64,000 nucleotides of DNA, taken from positions 2,108,001 through 2,172,000 of the forward strand of contig CAWATU010000007.1 in NCBI GenBank assembly GCA_963785125.1, read 5' to 3'. Source of the DNA: QHXN01 sp963785125 (GTDB lineage Bacteria > Acidobacteriota > Blastocatellia > Pyrinomonadales > Pyrinomonadaceae). Within the stretch, counting starts at the first letter, position 1, and each line of letters opens with the position of its first letter. The notes under the pieces are model-generated. The model saw only the letters and a list, made by a program, of their open reading frames with translations. It was not told where the DNA came from and did not search any database. Shown here piece after piece: positions 17,384 to 25,900 of this stretch. The position numbers and the translations under genes are program-made.

Positions 17384-19144
17384 TTGAACCAAGTTCGCGC
17401 AAACGTACTGACCGAGCTGGTCGCCGAGGCGTCTCTGAGCGAGGGCGGGCGCGCGCGCCTGCGCTGCCGGCTCGCGCGCAGGCTGGAGGGCGCGGGCGCT
17501 TACGAAGACGCGCGCGAGCTGCTTCTCCCCTTCTGGCCGCGCTTCGGTGACCGCCCCGCGGTCGAGGGCCTCGACGACGAGGCGGCGGCCGAGCTGCTGC
17601 TGCGCGCGGGAGTCCTGACGAACTGGATCGGCGGCGGCGCGCGGCTCGAACGCGCGCACGAGGCCGCGAAAGACCTCATCAGCGAAGGGCTGTCGCTCTT
17701 CGAGCGTCTGGGGCTCGTCGAGCGCGCCGCCGAGGCGCAGGCCGAGCTGGCGCATTGCTACTGGCGCGAGGGGGCGGTGGACGAAGCGCGGGTGCTGCTG
17801 CACGAGGCGCTGGCGCGGCCCGGCGTCGGCGGCGAGGTGAGGGCGCTCGCGCTGCTGCGCCTCGCGGTCGTCGAAGACTCGGCCACGCGCTACAGCGAGG
17901 GCTACCGGATTCTGAAAGATAACGCCGCGCTCTTCGAGTCGCTCGACAACCACACGCTGTGCGGCAGCTTCCACAACGAGCTGGCGACCGTCTACCACCA
18001 CCTCGGCACGTTCGAGGCCCGCGACGACTATCTCGACCGCGCGTTGGTCGAGTACGCCGCCGCCAGCTTCCACCTCGAACAGGCGGGCCACGTCCGCTAC
18101 CGGGCGCACGTCGAGAACAACCTCGGCCTCTTCTTCCACATCCTCGGCCGCGAGCGTGAGGCGCACGAACACCTCGACCGCGCGCGCGGGCTCTTCGAGA
18201 GCCTCGGCGACCGTCTCTACGCCGCACAGGTTGACGAGACGCGCGCGCGCGTCCTCCTCGCACAGGGGCACGCCGCGGAGGCCGAGCGTTTAGTGCGTGC
18301 CGCGGCCGAAGTCTTTGAGCGCGCGGGCGAGCACGCGCTGCTCGCGGAGGCCCTGACGACGCGCGCACGCGCGCTCGCGCGACTGGAGAGGTTTGAGGAC
18401 GCCCGCGCCGATTTCGGGCGCGCCGCGGAGGTCGCTGACCTGGCCGGCAACGCGGAGGCGGCCGGGCTCGCCTCGCTCACGATGGTCGAAGAGCTTGCGC
18501 CGCTGCTCGGCGCCGACGAGCTGCGGGCCGGATACCTGAGCGCCGACGAGCGGCTCGCGCGCACGCAGGACCCGGAGGTCTCCGGACGTTTGCGCCGCGC
18601 CGCGCGCACGGTTCTCGAAGCGCAGCCGCAGGCCGAAGGGACGAGACGTTCGGGCGCGGCCGACGTACGCGCGGCCGTCGAGGGCTTCATCGAAGAGGCT
18701 TCGAGGCGGCACGGGCGGCGCGTCGAGTTCACGCCGGAGGCCGTCGAAGCGATGTGCCTCATGTTCCTCGAAGATGGGCTGCGGACGCTCGAAGCGATCA
18801 TCGAGGAGACGGTCGCCGCCGCCCCGACGGGAGTGGTCGTCACGGCGGACGCCGTCGAAGTCGTCGCGCTCAGACGCTCGGCGCCGCGCGGCAACTTCGC
18901 CGAGCCGTGGGGTGGTTTCTCGCTCAAAGAGGAGCTGCGTCAGCCCGAAAGGCGCTTCATCGAGCTGGCGCTCAAGGCCGCCGAAGGCAAAATCTCGGTC
19001 GCCGCGCGACTGCTCGGCTTCAACCACAACGAGATTCTGACCTCCATCATCAAGAGCCGTTATCCGGAACTGCTCGCCGCACGCAACCCCCCCGTCCCGC
19101 GCCGCCGCAGCATCATCCGCAAGCCCCAGCCGCCGAAACGCTGA
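17384..19144 (+). CDS. TPR protein with C-terminal Fis-type helix-turn-helix
   Basis: A 586-residue cytoplasmic protein. Most of it (residues about 20-400) is helical TPR-like repeat with paired Ala/Leu/Glu-rich helices (AELAHCYWREGAVDEARVLL, in part). The last 70 residues contain RRFIELALKAAEGKISVAARLLGF, in part, a Fis-like DNA-binding helix-turn-helix, and a basic Pro-rich tail. It resembles a sigma-54 activator or sensory regulator that has lost its AAA+ module. An in-frame stop at 17378 leaves TTG at 17384 as the first start; no good ribosome site precedes it, so the start is uncertain. An AAGGAG at about 17310 is out of range. Confidence 0.7.
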   Translation: MNQVRANVLTELVAEASLSEGGRARLRCRLARRLEGAGAYEDARELLLPFWPRFGDRPAVEGLDDEAAAELLLRAGVLTNWIGGGARLERAHEAAKDLISEGLSLFERLGLVERAAEAQAELAHCYWREGAVDEARVLLHEALARPGVGGEVRALALLRLAVVEDSATRYSEGYRILKDNAALFESLDNHTLCGSFHNELATVYHHLGTFEARDDYLDRALVEYAAASFHLEQAGHVRYRAHVENNLGLFFHILGREREAHEHLDRARGLFESLGDRLYAAQVDETRARVLLAQGHAAEAERLVRAAAEVFERAGEHALLAEALTTRARALARLERFEDARADFGRAAEVADLAGNAEAAGLASLTMVEELAPLLGADELRAGYLSADERLARTQDPEVSGRLRRAARTVLEAQPQAEGTRRSGAADVRAAVEGFIEEASRRHGRRVEFTPEAVEAMCLMFLEDGLRTLEAIIEETVAAAPTGVVVTADAVEVVALRRSAPRGNFAEPWGGFSLKEELRQPERRFIELALKAAEGKISVAARLLGFNHNEILTSIIKSRYPELLAARNPPVPRRRSIIRKPQPPKR

Positions 19145-19248
19145 GCCGCCCCGGAGCCGGTAGTCAGAGTTAAGGTCTTAAATGTTCAAGCGGGAGATAC
19201 AAGATTGTTGTAAATGGGGTTAACGCTTGCTATTGCTCGAAATAACTC

Positions 19249-19276
19249 TTGACATGGCTTATGGAAAGAGTATACT
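19249..19276 (+). promoter_or_regulatory. strong orphan sigma-70 promoter
   Basis: Perfect TTGACA (19249-19254), a 16-base spacer and TATACT (19271-19276), in an AT-richer stretch than its surroundings. No ordinary protein gene follows on this strand; the next plus-strand gene is the transposase more than 2.7 kb away. It therefore points to a short transcript starting near 19283. Confidence 0.7.
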
Positions 19277-19282
19277 GCCAGC

Positions 19283-19515
19283 GAATGTCCCGAGACTCTA
19301 CGTAAGTCCGTGACACGTTCTTCGCTCCAACCAAATTGGAGGATGAAGAGGTTGAATAATCATCTTTCTTGAGTCACTGTGACGGGGGCGGTTGGAGTAG
19401 CTATCTTATCGCCCTGTTCGGCAGAGCGTACGGCTGCCGAAAGTTAATCACAGAGACACACGAAGACACGAACGGGACGCGACTCAGGGGAGGAGACGCG
19501 TCCCGTTCGTGTCTT
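19283..19515 (+). ncRNA. candidate short RNA or micro-ORF transcript
   Basis: This fills most of the 425-base gap between the TPR-HTH gene and the second micro-gene. Small hairpins can form (CTCCAA/TTGGAG near 19324, TTCGGCAG/CTGCCGAA near 19419-19440), and a 22-codon GTG-started frame at 19379-19447 (MTGAVGVAILSPCSAER at its N-terminal part) lacks a good ribosome site. The region ends in a 19-bp hairpin. It matches no RNA family I recognise (not tmRNA, 6S or RNase P). The evidence is the promoter, the terminator-like end and the absence of another gene. Confidence 0.35.
19463..19515. terminator. 19-bp hairpin between convergent short transcripts
   Basis: Perfect arms 19463-19481 and 19497-19515 with a 15-base loop. 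It lies between the orphan promoter transcript (plus) and the 25-residue micro-gene (minus), and can terminate both. T-runs are short, so it is weaker than the other terminators here. Confidence 0.6.
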
Positions 19516-19569
19516 TGCTTCTGCGTTGGTCGGTTCGATTGAATAAATATCCGACCGGATGATTGCGGC

Positions 19570-19647
19570 TTAACGGGCGACGGTCTGGTTGTGGTTGGAG
19601 ATGATGCGGCCGTTGTTGCCAGCCTTCACATTCGATTTGACTCTCAC
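19570..19647 (-). CDS. micro-gene: 25-residue NHNQTV peptide, copy 2
   Basis: A 25-codon frame from a GTG start at 19647 with AAGGAG 8 bases upstream. It encodes MRVKSNVKAG, a five- to seven-residue variable middle (NNGRIIS) and NHNQTVAR. Compared with the peptide at 6589-6657, both ends are conserved and there is a 3-residue insertion. Codons differ silently for Ser, Ala and the final Arg (TCC/TCG, GCC/GCT, CGG/CGT), and Lys/Arg swap at residue 2. It could be the last gene of the minus-strand group 21767-19570. Upstream in-frame ATG codons exist but lack ribosome sites and align with nothing in the first copy. Function unknown. Confidence 0.72.
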   Translation of the reverse strand: MRVKSNVKAGNNGRIISNHNQTVAR

Positions 19648-19780
19648 CTTCGTTTCTCCTTTTCTGCTGCGGTCATTGTTGGAAGTTGTGGACGGGCCTC
19701 CCGCTCGGGAGGCGTGTGGGAATGAGCTTGTGCAAGTTCTCCGGTTCGCTCTCTGCGCGTTCATCGGGAGTCTCCTCTGC

Positions 19781-20026
19781 TCAGTGAGCAACGCGGTTCC
19801 GCATCATCTCGGCGCGGAAGGCGGCGCCCCCCGAGGGCTGCACTTCCAGACGGAAGCGGAGGACAGAGGCGCCGTCACCGATGCGTATGCCTCCGTCAGT
19901 CAGGACGGGAGACGGCCGGTCGGAGTCGGCGCGCGCGCCCTTGAAGAGCAGCACCGCGCCCAACGCGGCGAGCAGCAGCGCGAAGGCCGTGAGCGCGAGC
20001 ATGAGGCCGTAGGATTCCGGGTTCAT
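19781..20026 (-). CDS. small single-pass membrane protein
   Basis: An 81-residue protein whose N-terminal segment (residues about 6-28, LMLALTAFALLLAALGAVLLF) is one membrane helix, followed by a mostly polar domain of about 50 residues. No family recognised. It sits between the beta-helix gene and the second micro-gene on the same strand, about 80 bases from the former and 130 from the latter, so it may belong to the same transcription unit. The start codon is preceded by a purine-rich AGAAGAGGTGAGAAGAAG-like stretch. Confidence 0.6.
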   Translation of the reverse strand: MNPESYGLMLALTAFALLLAALGAVLLFKGARADSDRPSPVLTDGGIRIGDGASVLRFRLEVQPSGGAAFRAEMMRNRVAH

Positions 20027-20109
20027 CTTCTTCTCACCTCTTCTGTTTCCCTTAACCTCCCCGGCGCGCAGCCCCGCCCGAGGGCCGCGCGCCGGGGAGA
20101 ACGCCGCGC

Positions 20110-21051
20110 CTACTTGAGGCAGGGCGACTGGACGACGCCGGGGAGCGGCGTGGTGTCGGTCTCGTTGTTGCAGAAGGTGACGAGCGTCCCGTTGTTCGAG
20201 AAGTTCGTGCCGTTCTGGGCGACGGTGGAGTGGCCGAGCCGGACGGTCGTGCCGGTGCCGATGAAGAGGCCGAAGCCGTTGTGGTTCGACTCCGAGCCGA
20301 TGACGGTGGCGGAGTTGTTGGCCGCGTTGTTGAGGCTCAGGCCCGCGCCGCCGTTGAAGGTCAGGACGGTGTTGCGGACGGAGGCGAAGGCTTTCGCGTC
20401 GAGGAAGATGCCGTCGGCCGTGTTGTTCTCGATGTGGCAGTTATCGACGTTCATCGTGAAGTTGCCGGTCGTGGTCGTGGCCGTGATGCCGACGCGGTTC
20501 TTGAAGATGCGCGTGTTCTTGACGTTCAGGTTGCTGCCCGAGACGGTGAGCGCCACGCGGATGCCCGCGCCGTTGGGCGCGGCCGCGCCGCTGCCGAAGA
20601 TCACGCAGTCCTCGATGTTGAGCGTCTTGCCCGCGGTGAAGTTGACGCCGTTGATGCCGTTGCCCGAGCCGTTGATCGAGAGGCGGCGCAGCGTGACGAC
20701 GATGGTGTTCGGCGTGGCTGTAAAAGCGTCGGTGACGGCGACGCCGGTGGTCGGGTTCAGACCGCCGTGCAGGGCCGAGGCCATCATGCCCCCGCCGTCG
20801 ATGGTGATGGATTTAGTCACGGTGACGGCGCCGTACCCGCCGGGGTCCACGGCGCTGATCTCGCCGCCGGGCGCGGTCTTCGAGATGGCGCCGGCGAAGG
20901 TCTTACAGGGCGCGGTGCGGCTGCACGGGTTGGCGTCGTTGCCGACGCCCGAGACCCACGTGCGCGTCGCCTGCGCCTGCGCGGCCGAGGCGCAGGCGGC
21001 GATGATGAGGGCGAAGGTCAGAGCTTTGAAGGCGGAAGAAATGATTCTCAT
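20110..21051 (-). CDS. exported right-handed beta-helix protein
   Basis: About 313 residues. The start at 21051 follows AAGGAG at 7-base spacing, and a signal peptide ends ASAAQAQA. The mature part begins TWVSGVGNDANPCSRTAPCKTFAGA, in part, a common opening of pectate-lyase-like beta-helix proteins. It continues with repeated short strands rich in N, G and V (ITIDGGG, LNIEDCVIFG, FTMNVDNCHIENN, VIGSESNHNGFGLFIG), the asparagine-ladder pattern of a parallel beta-helix. It probably binds or cleaves a polysaccharide outside the cell; no catalytic residues can be assigned with confidence. Downstream is the small membrane protein. Confidence 0.78.
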   Translation of the reverse strand: MRIISSAFKALTFALIIAACASAAQAQATRTWVSGVGNDANPCSRTAPCKTFAGAISKTAPGGEISAVDPGGYGAVTVTKSITIDGGGMMASALHGGLNPTTGVAVTDAFTATPNTIVVTLRRLSINGSGNGINGVNFTAGKTLNIEDCVIFGSGAAAPNGAGIRVALTVSGSNLNVKNTRIFKNRVGITATTTTGNFTMNVDNCHIENNTADGIFLDAKAFASVRNTVLTFNGGAGLSLNNAANNSATVIGSESNHNGFGLFIGTGTTVRLGHSTVAQNGTNFSNNGTLVTFCNNETDTTPLPGVVQSPCLK

Positions 21052-21131
21052 GGTAAGTCTCCTTAAAATAAGTCCGTTCATCGTTGATGGGGCAACGTCT
21101 GCACAACGTCACGTAAAGGTCTGCCGGCGCG

Positions 21132-21767
21132 CTAGGGCCGGATGAAGATGTCGCCCGCGTCTTCCGCCGCGACGACGAACTCGTAGGAGGCGACGGGGAA
21201 GGTTTGGACGCCTATCGAGTCGTCGCCGGGCATCAGGATGCCGCGGTCGTCTTCGCGCTCGGCGTCCGACGCTATCCAGGTCATCCCGACGCCGGGGTCG
21301 CGCTCCAACTCGGCGTCCGAGACCTCCCAGTCCCTCCGCAGGTTGGCGTAGACGCCCCACGTCAAGCGGTCGGGCTCGCGCGCGTTGTTGCCGTTGTCCT
21401 CGACCGTCAACAGCACGCGCTGCCCGATGAGGCTCGTGATGCTTGAGTCGCGCACCGTTCCCGTGATGACCGCCTTGTTGTCCGTGACGAGCATGTCGTC
21501 GAACTCGGCCCTGAAGTAGAAGCCGGGGTAAGTCCCGACGGGGTCGCCGACGCCGTCCGTGTCCTGTTCGGTGATGGGCGCGTCGTCGCTGAAGAACATG
21601 TGGCCGGAGGCGCCGCCTGTGGCCTGCGCGCGCGCGTCGAACTCGACGTACTTCGTCCGCCCGTCCTCCAGCGCGAACTGGTAGCTGCCGCCGGCCGTCT
21701 GCGCGCCCGCCACGCCGCAGGCCGCGACGAGCAGCGCGATGGTTAAGATAAGTCTGCTGGTCATCAT
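21132..21767 (-). CDS. exported hypothetical protein, acidic
   Basis: About 211 residues from ATG 21767, chosen for AAGGAG at 9-base spacing; upstream in-frame starts lack a ribosome site. The signal peptide (MMTSRLILTIALLVAACG) ends in a possible lipobox Cys or is cleaved after AGAQ. The mature domain is Asp/Thr-rich with beta-strand patterns (GSYQFALEDGRTKYVEFDARA, in part). No family recognised. The gene precedes the beta-helix gene by 80 bases. Its upstream region holds an 11-bp repeat array interrupted by an insertion sequence, so its expression may have been altered. Confidence 0.65.
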   Translation of the reverse strand: MMTSRLILTIALLVAACGVAGAQTAGGSYQFALEDGRTKYVEFDARAQATGGASGHMFFSDDAPITEQDTDGVGDPVGTYPGFYFRAEFDDMLVTDNKAVITGTVRDSSITSLIGQRVLLTVEDNGNNAREPDRLTWGVYANLRRDWEVSDAELERDPGVGMTWIASDAEREDDRGILMPGDDSIGVQTFPVASYEFVVAAEDAGDIFIRP

Positions 21768-21894
21768 TCCGAGGAACTCCTTCATCCTCAAACGGATTCT
21801 CCGCAACGGGGCGAACTCACTCGCGGGCCTCCCACTTGAAGCCACGCCGTCCACCCACGCCGCACTCTACGGGAGTCCACGAAAGCGGTCATCA

Positions 21895-21926
21895 GGGTTT
21901 GGTGAGGGTTTGGTAAGGGTTAAGTA
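21895..21926. repeat. tandem 11-bp direct repeats interrupted by the IS element
   Basis: Two near-identical units, GGGTTTGGTGA (21895-21905) and GGGTTTGGTAA (21906-21916), and the first 10 bases of a third, GGGTTAAGTA, which the IS splits. Removing the element and one AAGTA duplication restores the third unit followed by GGACG. An 11-base period is typical of direct-repeat sites for PhoB/OmpR-type winged-helix proteins, and a regulator of that type begins 4 kb away. Confidence 0.6.
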
Positions 21927-22879
21927 AATCCGAGTCATGAGTTGAAAAAGGAAGGCCGTCGCCCTTGGGACGGTGTGTAGAATGAAGTTGCGACACCCAT
22001 TCCACCACCAAAGGACGACGACCTATGGCCGAGAGCATAGAGCATCAGATGACGGAAATCTACTGCTTCGTCGATGACTACTTGGCCGCGCGCCCGGCGC
22101 TCTCCGGCTGGCGACGCTCCCCGCACTCGACCCCGCGGTTCACCGACGCGGAAGTCATCACCCTCGCGCTCTTGCAAGGCCCGCTCGGCGTCGCCTCGCT
22201 GAAGAAGGCGTACCGGATGGTGGCGAAGAACTGGCGCGCGGCTTTCCCGCGCCTGCCGACTTACACCCAATGGGTCAACCGCCTGCACCGGCTCACCCGG
22301 CAAGTCGGGGCGCTGCTTGAGGCGACCTGCGGCCACGACGCGGCACAGACCCGTCTCTACCTGATGGACTCCAAGCCGATTCCGCTCTGCCATGCCCTGC
22401 GTCATGGGCGAGTGCGGCTGCTCAGGGAAGATGGCGCGCGCTTCGGGAAGAGTTCTAAGGGCTGGTTCTTCGGCTTCAAACTCCACGCCGTGCGCCACAT
22501 CGCGGGTCGAGTCATGAACATCATCCTGACGCCGGCGAACTGGGACGACCGGGAGCCTGCGCTGGCGCTCCAAGAAGGCATGGACGGCGGCATCACCGTC
22601 GGCGACCTGGGCTATCGCGGCCCCGACTGTGCCGAGAGCCTCGCCGAGGCCGAGATGCTGTTGATTACACGCGCCGACGCGCCCGACCACAAGTTCCTGC
22701 TCTCGCAGGTCAGGCAGGGCGTGGAGACGATGTTCAGCCAGTGGTGGCATCAGTTCATCGACCGGGTGTTTAGCCGCTCGTGGAACGGGCTGTGGAACAC
22801 CATCAAGCTCAAGGTACTGCATTACAATCTGGTTCATGCTGGCGTCGTGTCAGCCTGAGTCCAACTCATGACTCGGATT
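21927..22879 (+). mobile_element. IS982-family-like insertion sequence, complete
   Basis: A 953-bp element with perfect 18-bp terminal inverted repeats (AATCCGAGTCATGAGTTG at 21927-21944 and its complement at 22862-22879), flanked by 5-base direct repeats AAGTA (21922-21926 and 22880-22884). It encodes one full-length transposase. Matching ends, intact duplication and intact gene suggest recent insertion. Confidence 0.88.
22025..22858 (+). CDS. IS982-type DDE transposase
   Basis: A 277-residue transposase. The N-terminal region has STPRFTDAEVITLALLQG, in part, a hallmark of IS982 transposases. Candidate catalytic residues are Asp115 (YLMDSKPIP), Asp194 (GDLGYRG) and Glu234 (VETMFSQ), with the FFGFKLHAVR block between them. 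The C-terminal NTIKLKVLHYNLV is typical of the family. There is no frameshift or internal stop, so the enzyme should be active. The gene fills nearly the whole insertion sequence. Confidence 0.9.
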   Translation: MAESIEHQMTEIYCFVDDYLAARPALSGWRRSPHSTPRFTDAEVITLALLQGPLGVASLKKAYRMVAKNWRAAFPRLPTYTQWVNRLHRLTRQVGALLEATCGHDAAQTRLYLMDSKPIPLCHALRHGRVRLLREDGARFGKSSKGWFFGFKLHAVRHIAGRVMNIILTPANWDDREPALALQEGMDGGITVGDLGYRGPDCAESLAEAEMLLITRADAPDHKFLLSQVRQGVETMFSQWWHQFIDRVFSRSWNGLWNTIKLKVLHYNLVHAGVVSA

Positions 22880-22928
22880 AAGTAAGGACGTTTTTTACGG
22901 GGAAATGTGAGGAAAAAGGAGACGCGGT

Positions 22929-22946
22929 GAGCCCCCGCGGGGGCTC
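22929..22946. terminator. GC-rich palindrome after the large regulator gene
   Basis: A perfect 18-base palindrome, GAGCCCCCGCGGGGGCTC, 27 bases past the stop codon of the minus-strand regulator. A TTTTT run follows on the minus strand after a short gap, so termination is plausible but not textbook. Confidence 0.5.
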
Positions 22947-22973
22947 AACCCTTCTGGTTTTTGTTCTTCTACT

Positions 22974-25900
22974 TCAGTCGATTTGGCGGGTGCGCGCCAT
23001 CTCTTCGCGGCGGCGGGTGTCGGCGGGCGGGAGCTGTTCGCGCATCTCTTCGAGGAGCTGGGCGGCGCGGCGGCGCGCGGCCCGGGAGGTTTCCGAGGCG
23101 CCGCCTTCGGCTTCGAGGGCGAGGGCGAGGGCGCGGTAGCCGCGCCAGCATTCGCCCGAGCCGGTCTCGTCGAGCAGTCGGACGGCCACCTCGGCCGAGC
23201 TGACGGCGCGGCGCGGTTCTTCGAGGCCGCGCTCGGCGTGCGACTGCTCGACGAGCGCAAAGCCGAGGCCGTCGCGGCAGTTCAGTTCCGCCGCTATCTT
23301 CGCCGCCTCGGTGGCTTTCGAGAGGGCCAGTTGATAATCCTCGCGCGCCACGCAGACGCGCGCCTGATCAACGAGGATGCGGAACTCGTCGTCGCGGTCG
23401 CCGATGTGCCGGATCATTTCAAGCGCGCGCGCGAGCATCGCGTCGGCCTCGGAGAGTCGCCCCGCCTCGCAGTGCGCGCGGCCGAGGAGCCACAGGGTCT
23501 CTGCCTCGCAGTGCGCGTCGCCGTTGGTCTTCAGACTCTCCAAAGTGCGGCGCAGGTAGCCGATGCCTTCTTCAAACAGACCTTGAGCGATGCGCGCCTG
23601 CCCGATCCCCATGTAGGTCTTGGCCTCGCCGAAGAGGTTGCCGATGGCCTGAAAGTCCTTCTGCGCGCGTTGCGCGAGCGCGACGGCCGACTCGTACTGA
23701 CCGCGGCTCAGGTCGGCCCAGTGGAGGCGTCGCAAGACCTGCGCGCGCAGCCGCACGTTGCCGTAGCGCGCGTGATAGTCGAGGCACTTCCGCATCAGCT
23801 CGACGCCCTCGTCGTAGCGGCCCTGAAGGGCGCGCGCCCAGCCGAGCATCCCGGCCGCGTCGGCTGCCGTCTCCGCGTCCACGCCCTCCTCGTCGAGCAC
23901 TGCCTGGATGAGTTGGCCCGCGTGCTCGTAGTCGCCCATGCTCGCGCGGATGCGCCCGAGCTGCACGACGGCGAGGCGCGCGCGCGCGTGGTCGCCGAGG
24001 CGGCGATAGATTGCGAGCGAGCGCTCGACCGCGGCGTGCGCTTCGCGGTACTGGCTGAGCGCGGAGTGGACGAGCCCGTCCTGAAAATAGACCGCGGCCT
24101 CGGACGCCTCGTCGTCGAGCGCGCGTGCGAGGGCGAGGGCCTCGGGGATGACCGGCTCAAGCTCCCGGTTGCGCCCGACGGCGTGCAGGCTCTCGCAGAG
24201 CGCGAGCAGCATCGAGAGTTTGGCCGAGAGCGGGAGCGTGAGCAGGTCGTCTTCGTGAACTTGTGGTCTGAAGAAGTTACCCGTGGTGTCGCCTTCGGCG
24301 TAGGTCGCTTCGCGGCGGAATTCGAGCCGCTCGGCGGCGCGGCGTGCGCGCTCGGCGCACTTGACGGCCTCGACCCAGTGCCAGCGCGCGGCCGACGCCG
24401 CCCACGCGCGCATCGCCCAGCGGAAGGCTCGACGTGCGTCGCCCGCCGCCTCGTAATGCGTGCTCAGGGCTTCCGCTAAGCGTTCGGGGTGGCGCGCGTG
24501 AACCGCCTCGATGGCGGCGGCGGCGAGCATGTGCAGTCGGCGTCGGCGTCGCGGCGCGAGGCTCTCGTAGAGCACGCGGCGGAGGAGGGTGTGATAGAAG
24601 CGATAGTCTTCGCCGAGCGAGAGCCCGCGCTCCGCGAGCACGCCGAGCCGGAGCCCTTCACGCAGGGATTCGTCCAGCTCGTCCTCTCCCCGTCCCGACA
24701 TGCGCGCAAGGGTCTCGACGCGGAACTCATCGCCGATGACGGCCGCGTGTTCCAACAACTCGCGCAGGTCGGCCGGCGTCCGCTCAAGTTTGCCGAGCGC
24801 GGCCATCACCAGCGAGTCGGGCAGCGGCACGTTCTCAATGCCGTTCCACTGCCAGCGCGCGCCCGACTCGTTAGCACCATCCGCGGCGCTGATGGCGCCC
24901 TCGGCGACGAGCAGGCGGAGCGTCTCGACGAGGAAGTACGGGTTGCCGCCCGTGACGCGGAAGACCGTCGAGGTATCGGCCTGCGGGATGAGCGGCGCGC
25001 GGAAGGCACCGCCGAAAGCCTCTTCGACCGCCTCGCGCACGGCCGGCTCGCCGAGCGGTTGGAGCCGGACGGAGGTGAAGCTGCGGTAGTCTGCGTGGCG
25101 CCTGAGCCACTCGGCCAGGTTGTGCTTCGGGTCGGAAGCCTCCTCGGCGCGCGCGAGCATGACGAGCATCAAAGGCTCGGCCGCGCGCACGCGCATGAGG
25201 TAGCCGAGGCAGTCGAGGCTCACTTCGTCGGCCCACTGCAAATCGTCCAAGACCATCACGAGCGGGCGCTCGCGGCCGAGGCGCAGGAAGGCTTTGCCCA
25301 GCGGCGCGACGATGCGGAAGTGGTCGCCCGAGGCCGCGCGCGCGAGTTGCGCGTTCGACTCCTCCTCAACGCCGAACAGCTCGTCGGGCAGCTCCACGCC
25401 GCAGCGCACCTTGACCGCCTCGCGCAACTCGCCGGCCGAGTGCGCGCGACCGCCGCCCGCCTCCGCGCGGCGGCCGGGCGCGAGCGCCGCGCTCAAAAGG
25501 TCGATGAAGGTCTCGTAAGGCGCGAGGCGGCTCGCCTCGTAGTCGAAGAAGCGCGCGTACACGTACGCCGCGCCCTGCTCGCGCGCCCAGCGGCCGAAAT
25601 GTCTGGCGAGCTGCGTCTTGCCGATGCCGGGCTCGCCCTTGACGACGACGGGCTGCCCCGCGCCCGCGAGCACGCGCCCGTACTCCGCGCGCAGAAGCGA
25701 AAGCTCCTTCTCGCGCCCGACGAGCAGGTCGTAGTTCGGCCCCGCCTCCTCGCGCCGTGTCTCCGCGCGGAGCGGAGTCTCGACAGCAACACTTTCATCC
25801 TCTTTCGAAGGTGCGGCAGCGGGTTTAGAACTCCCGGCCGTCTCTTCGGCCTCGACGCTGACGGGCGCGATGAATTGGTAGCCGCGCGCGTGGAAGGTCT

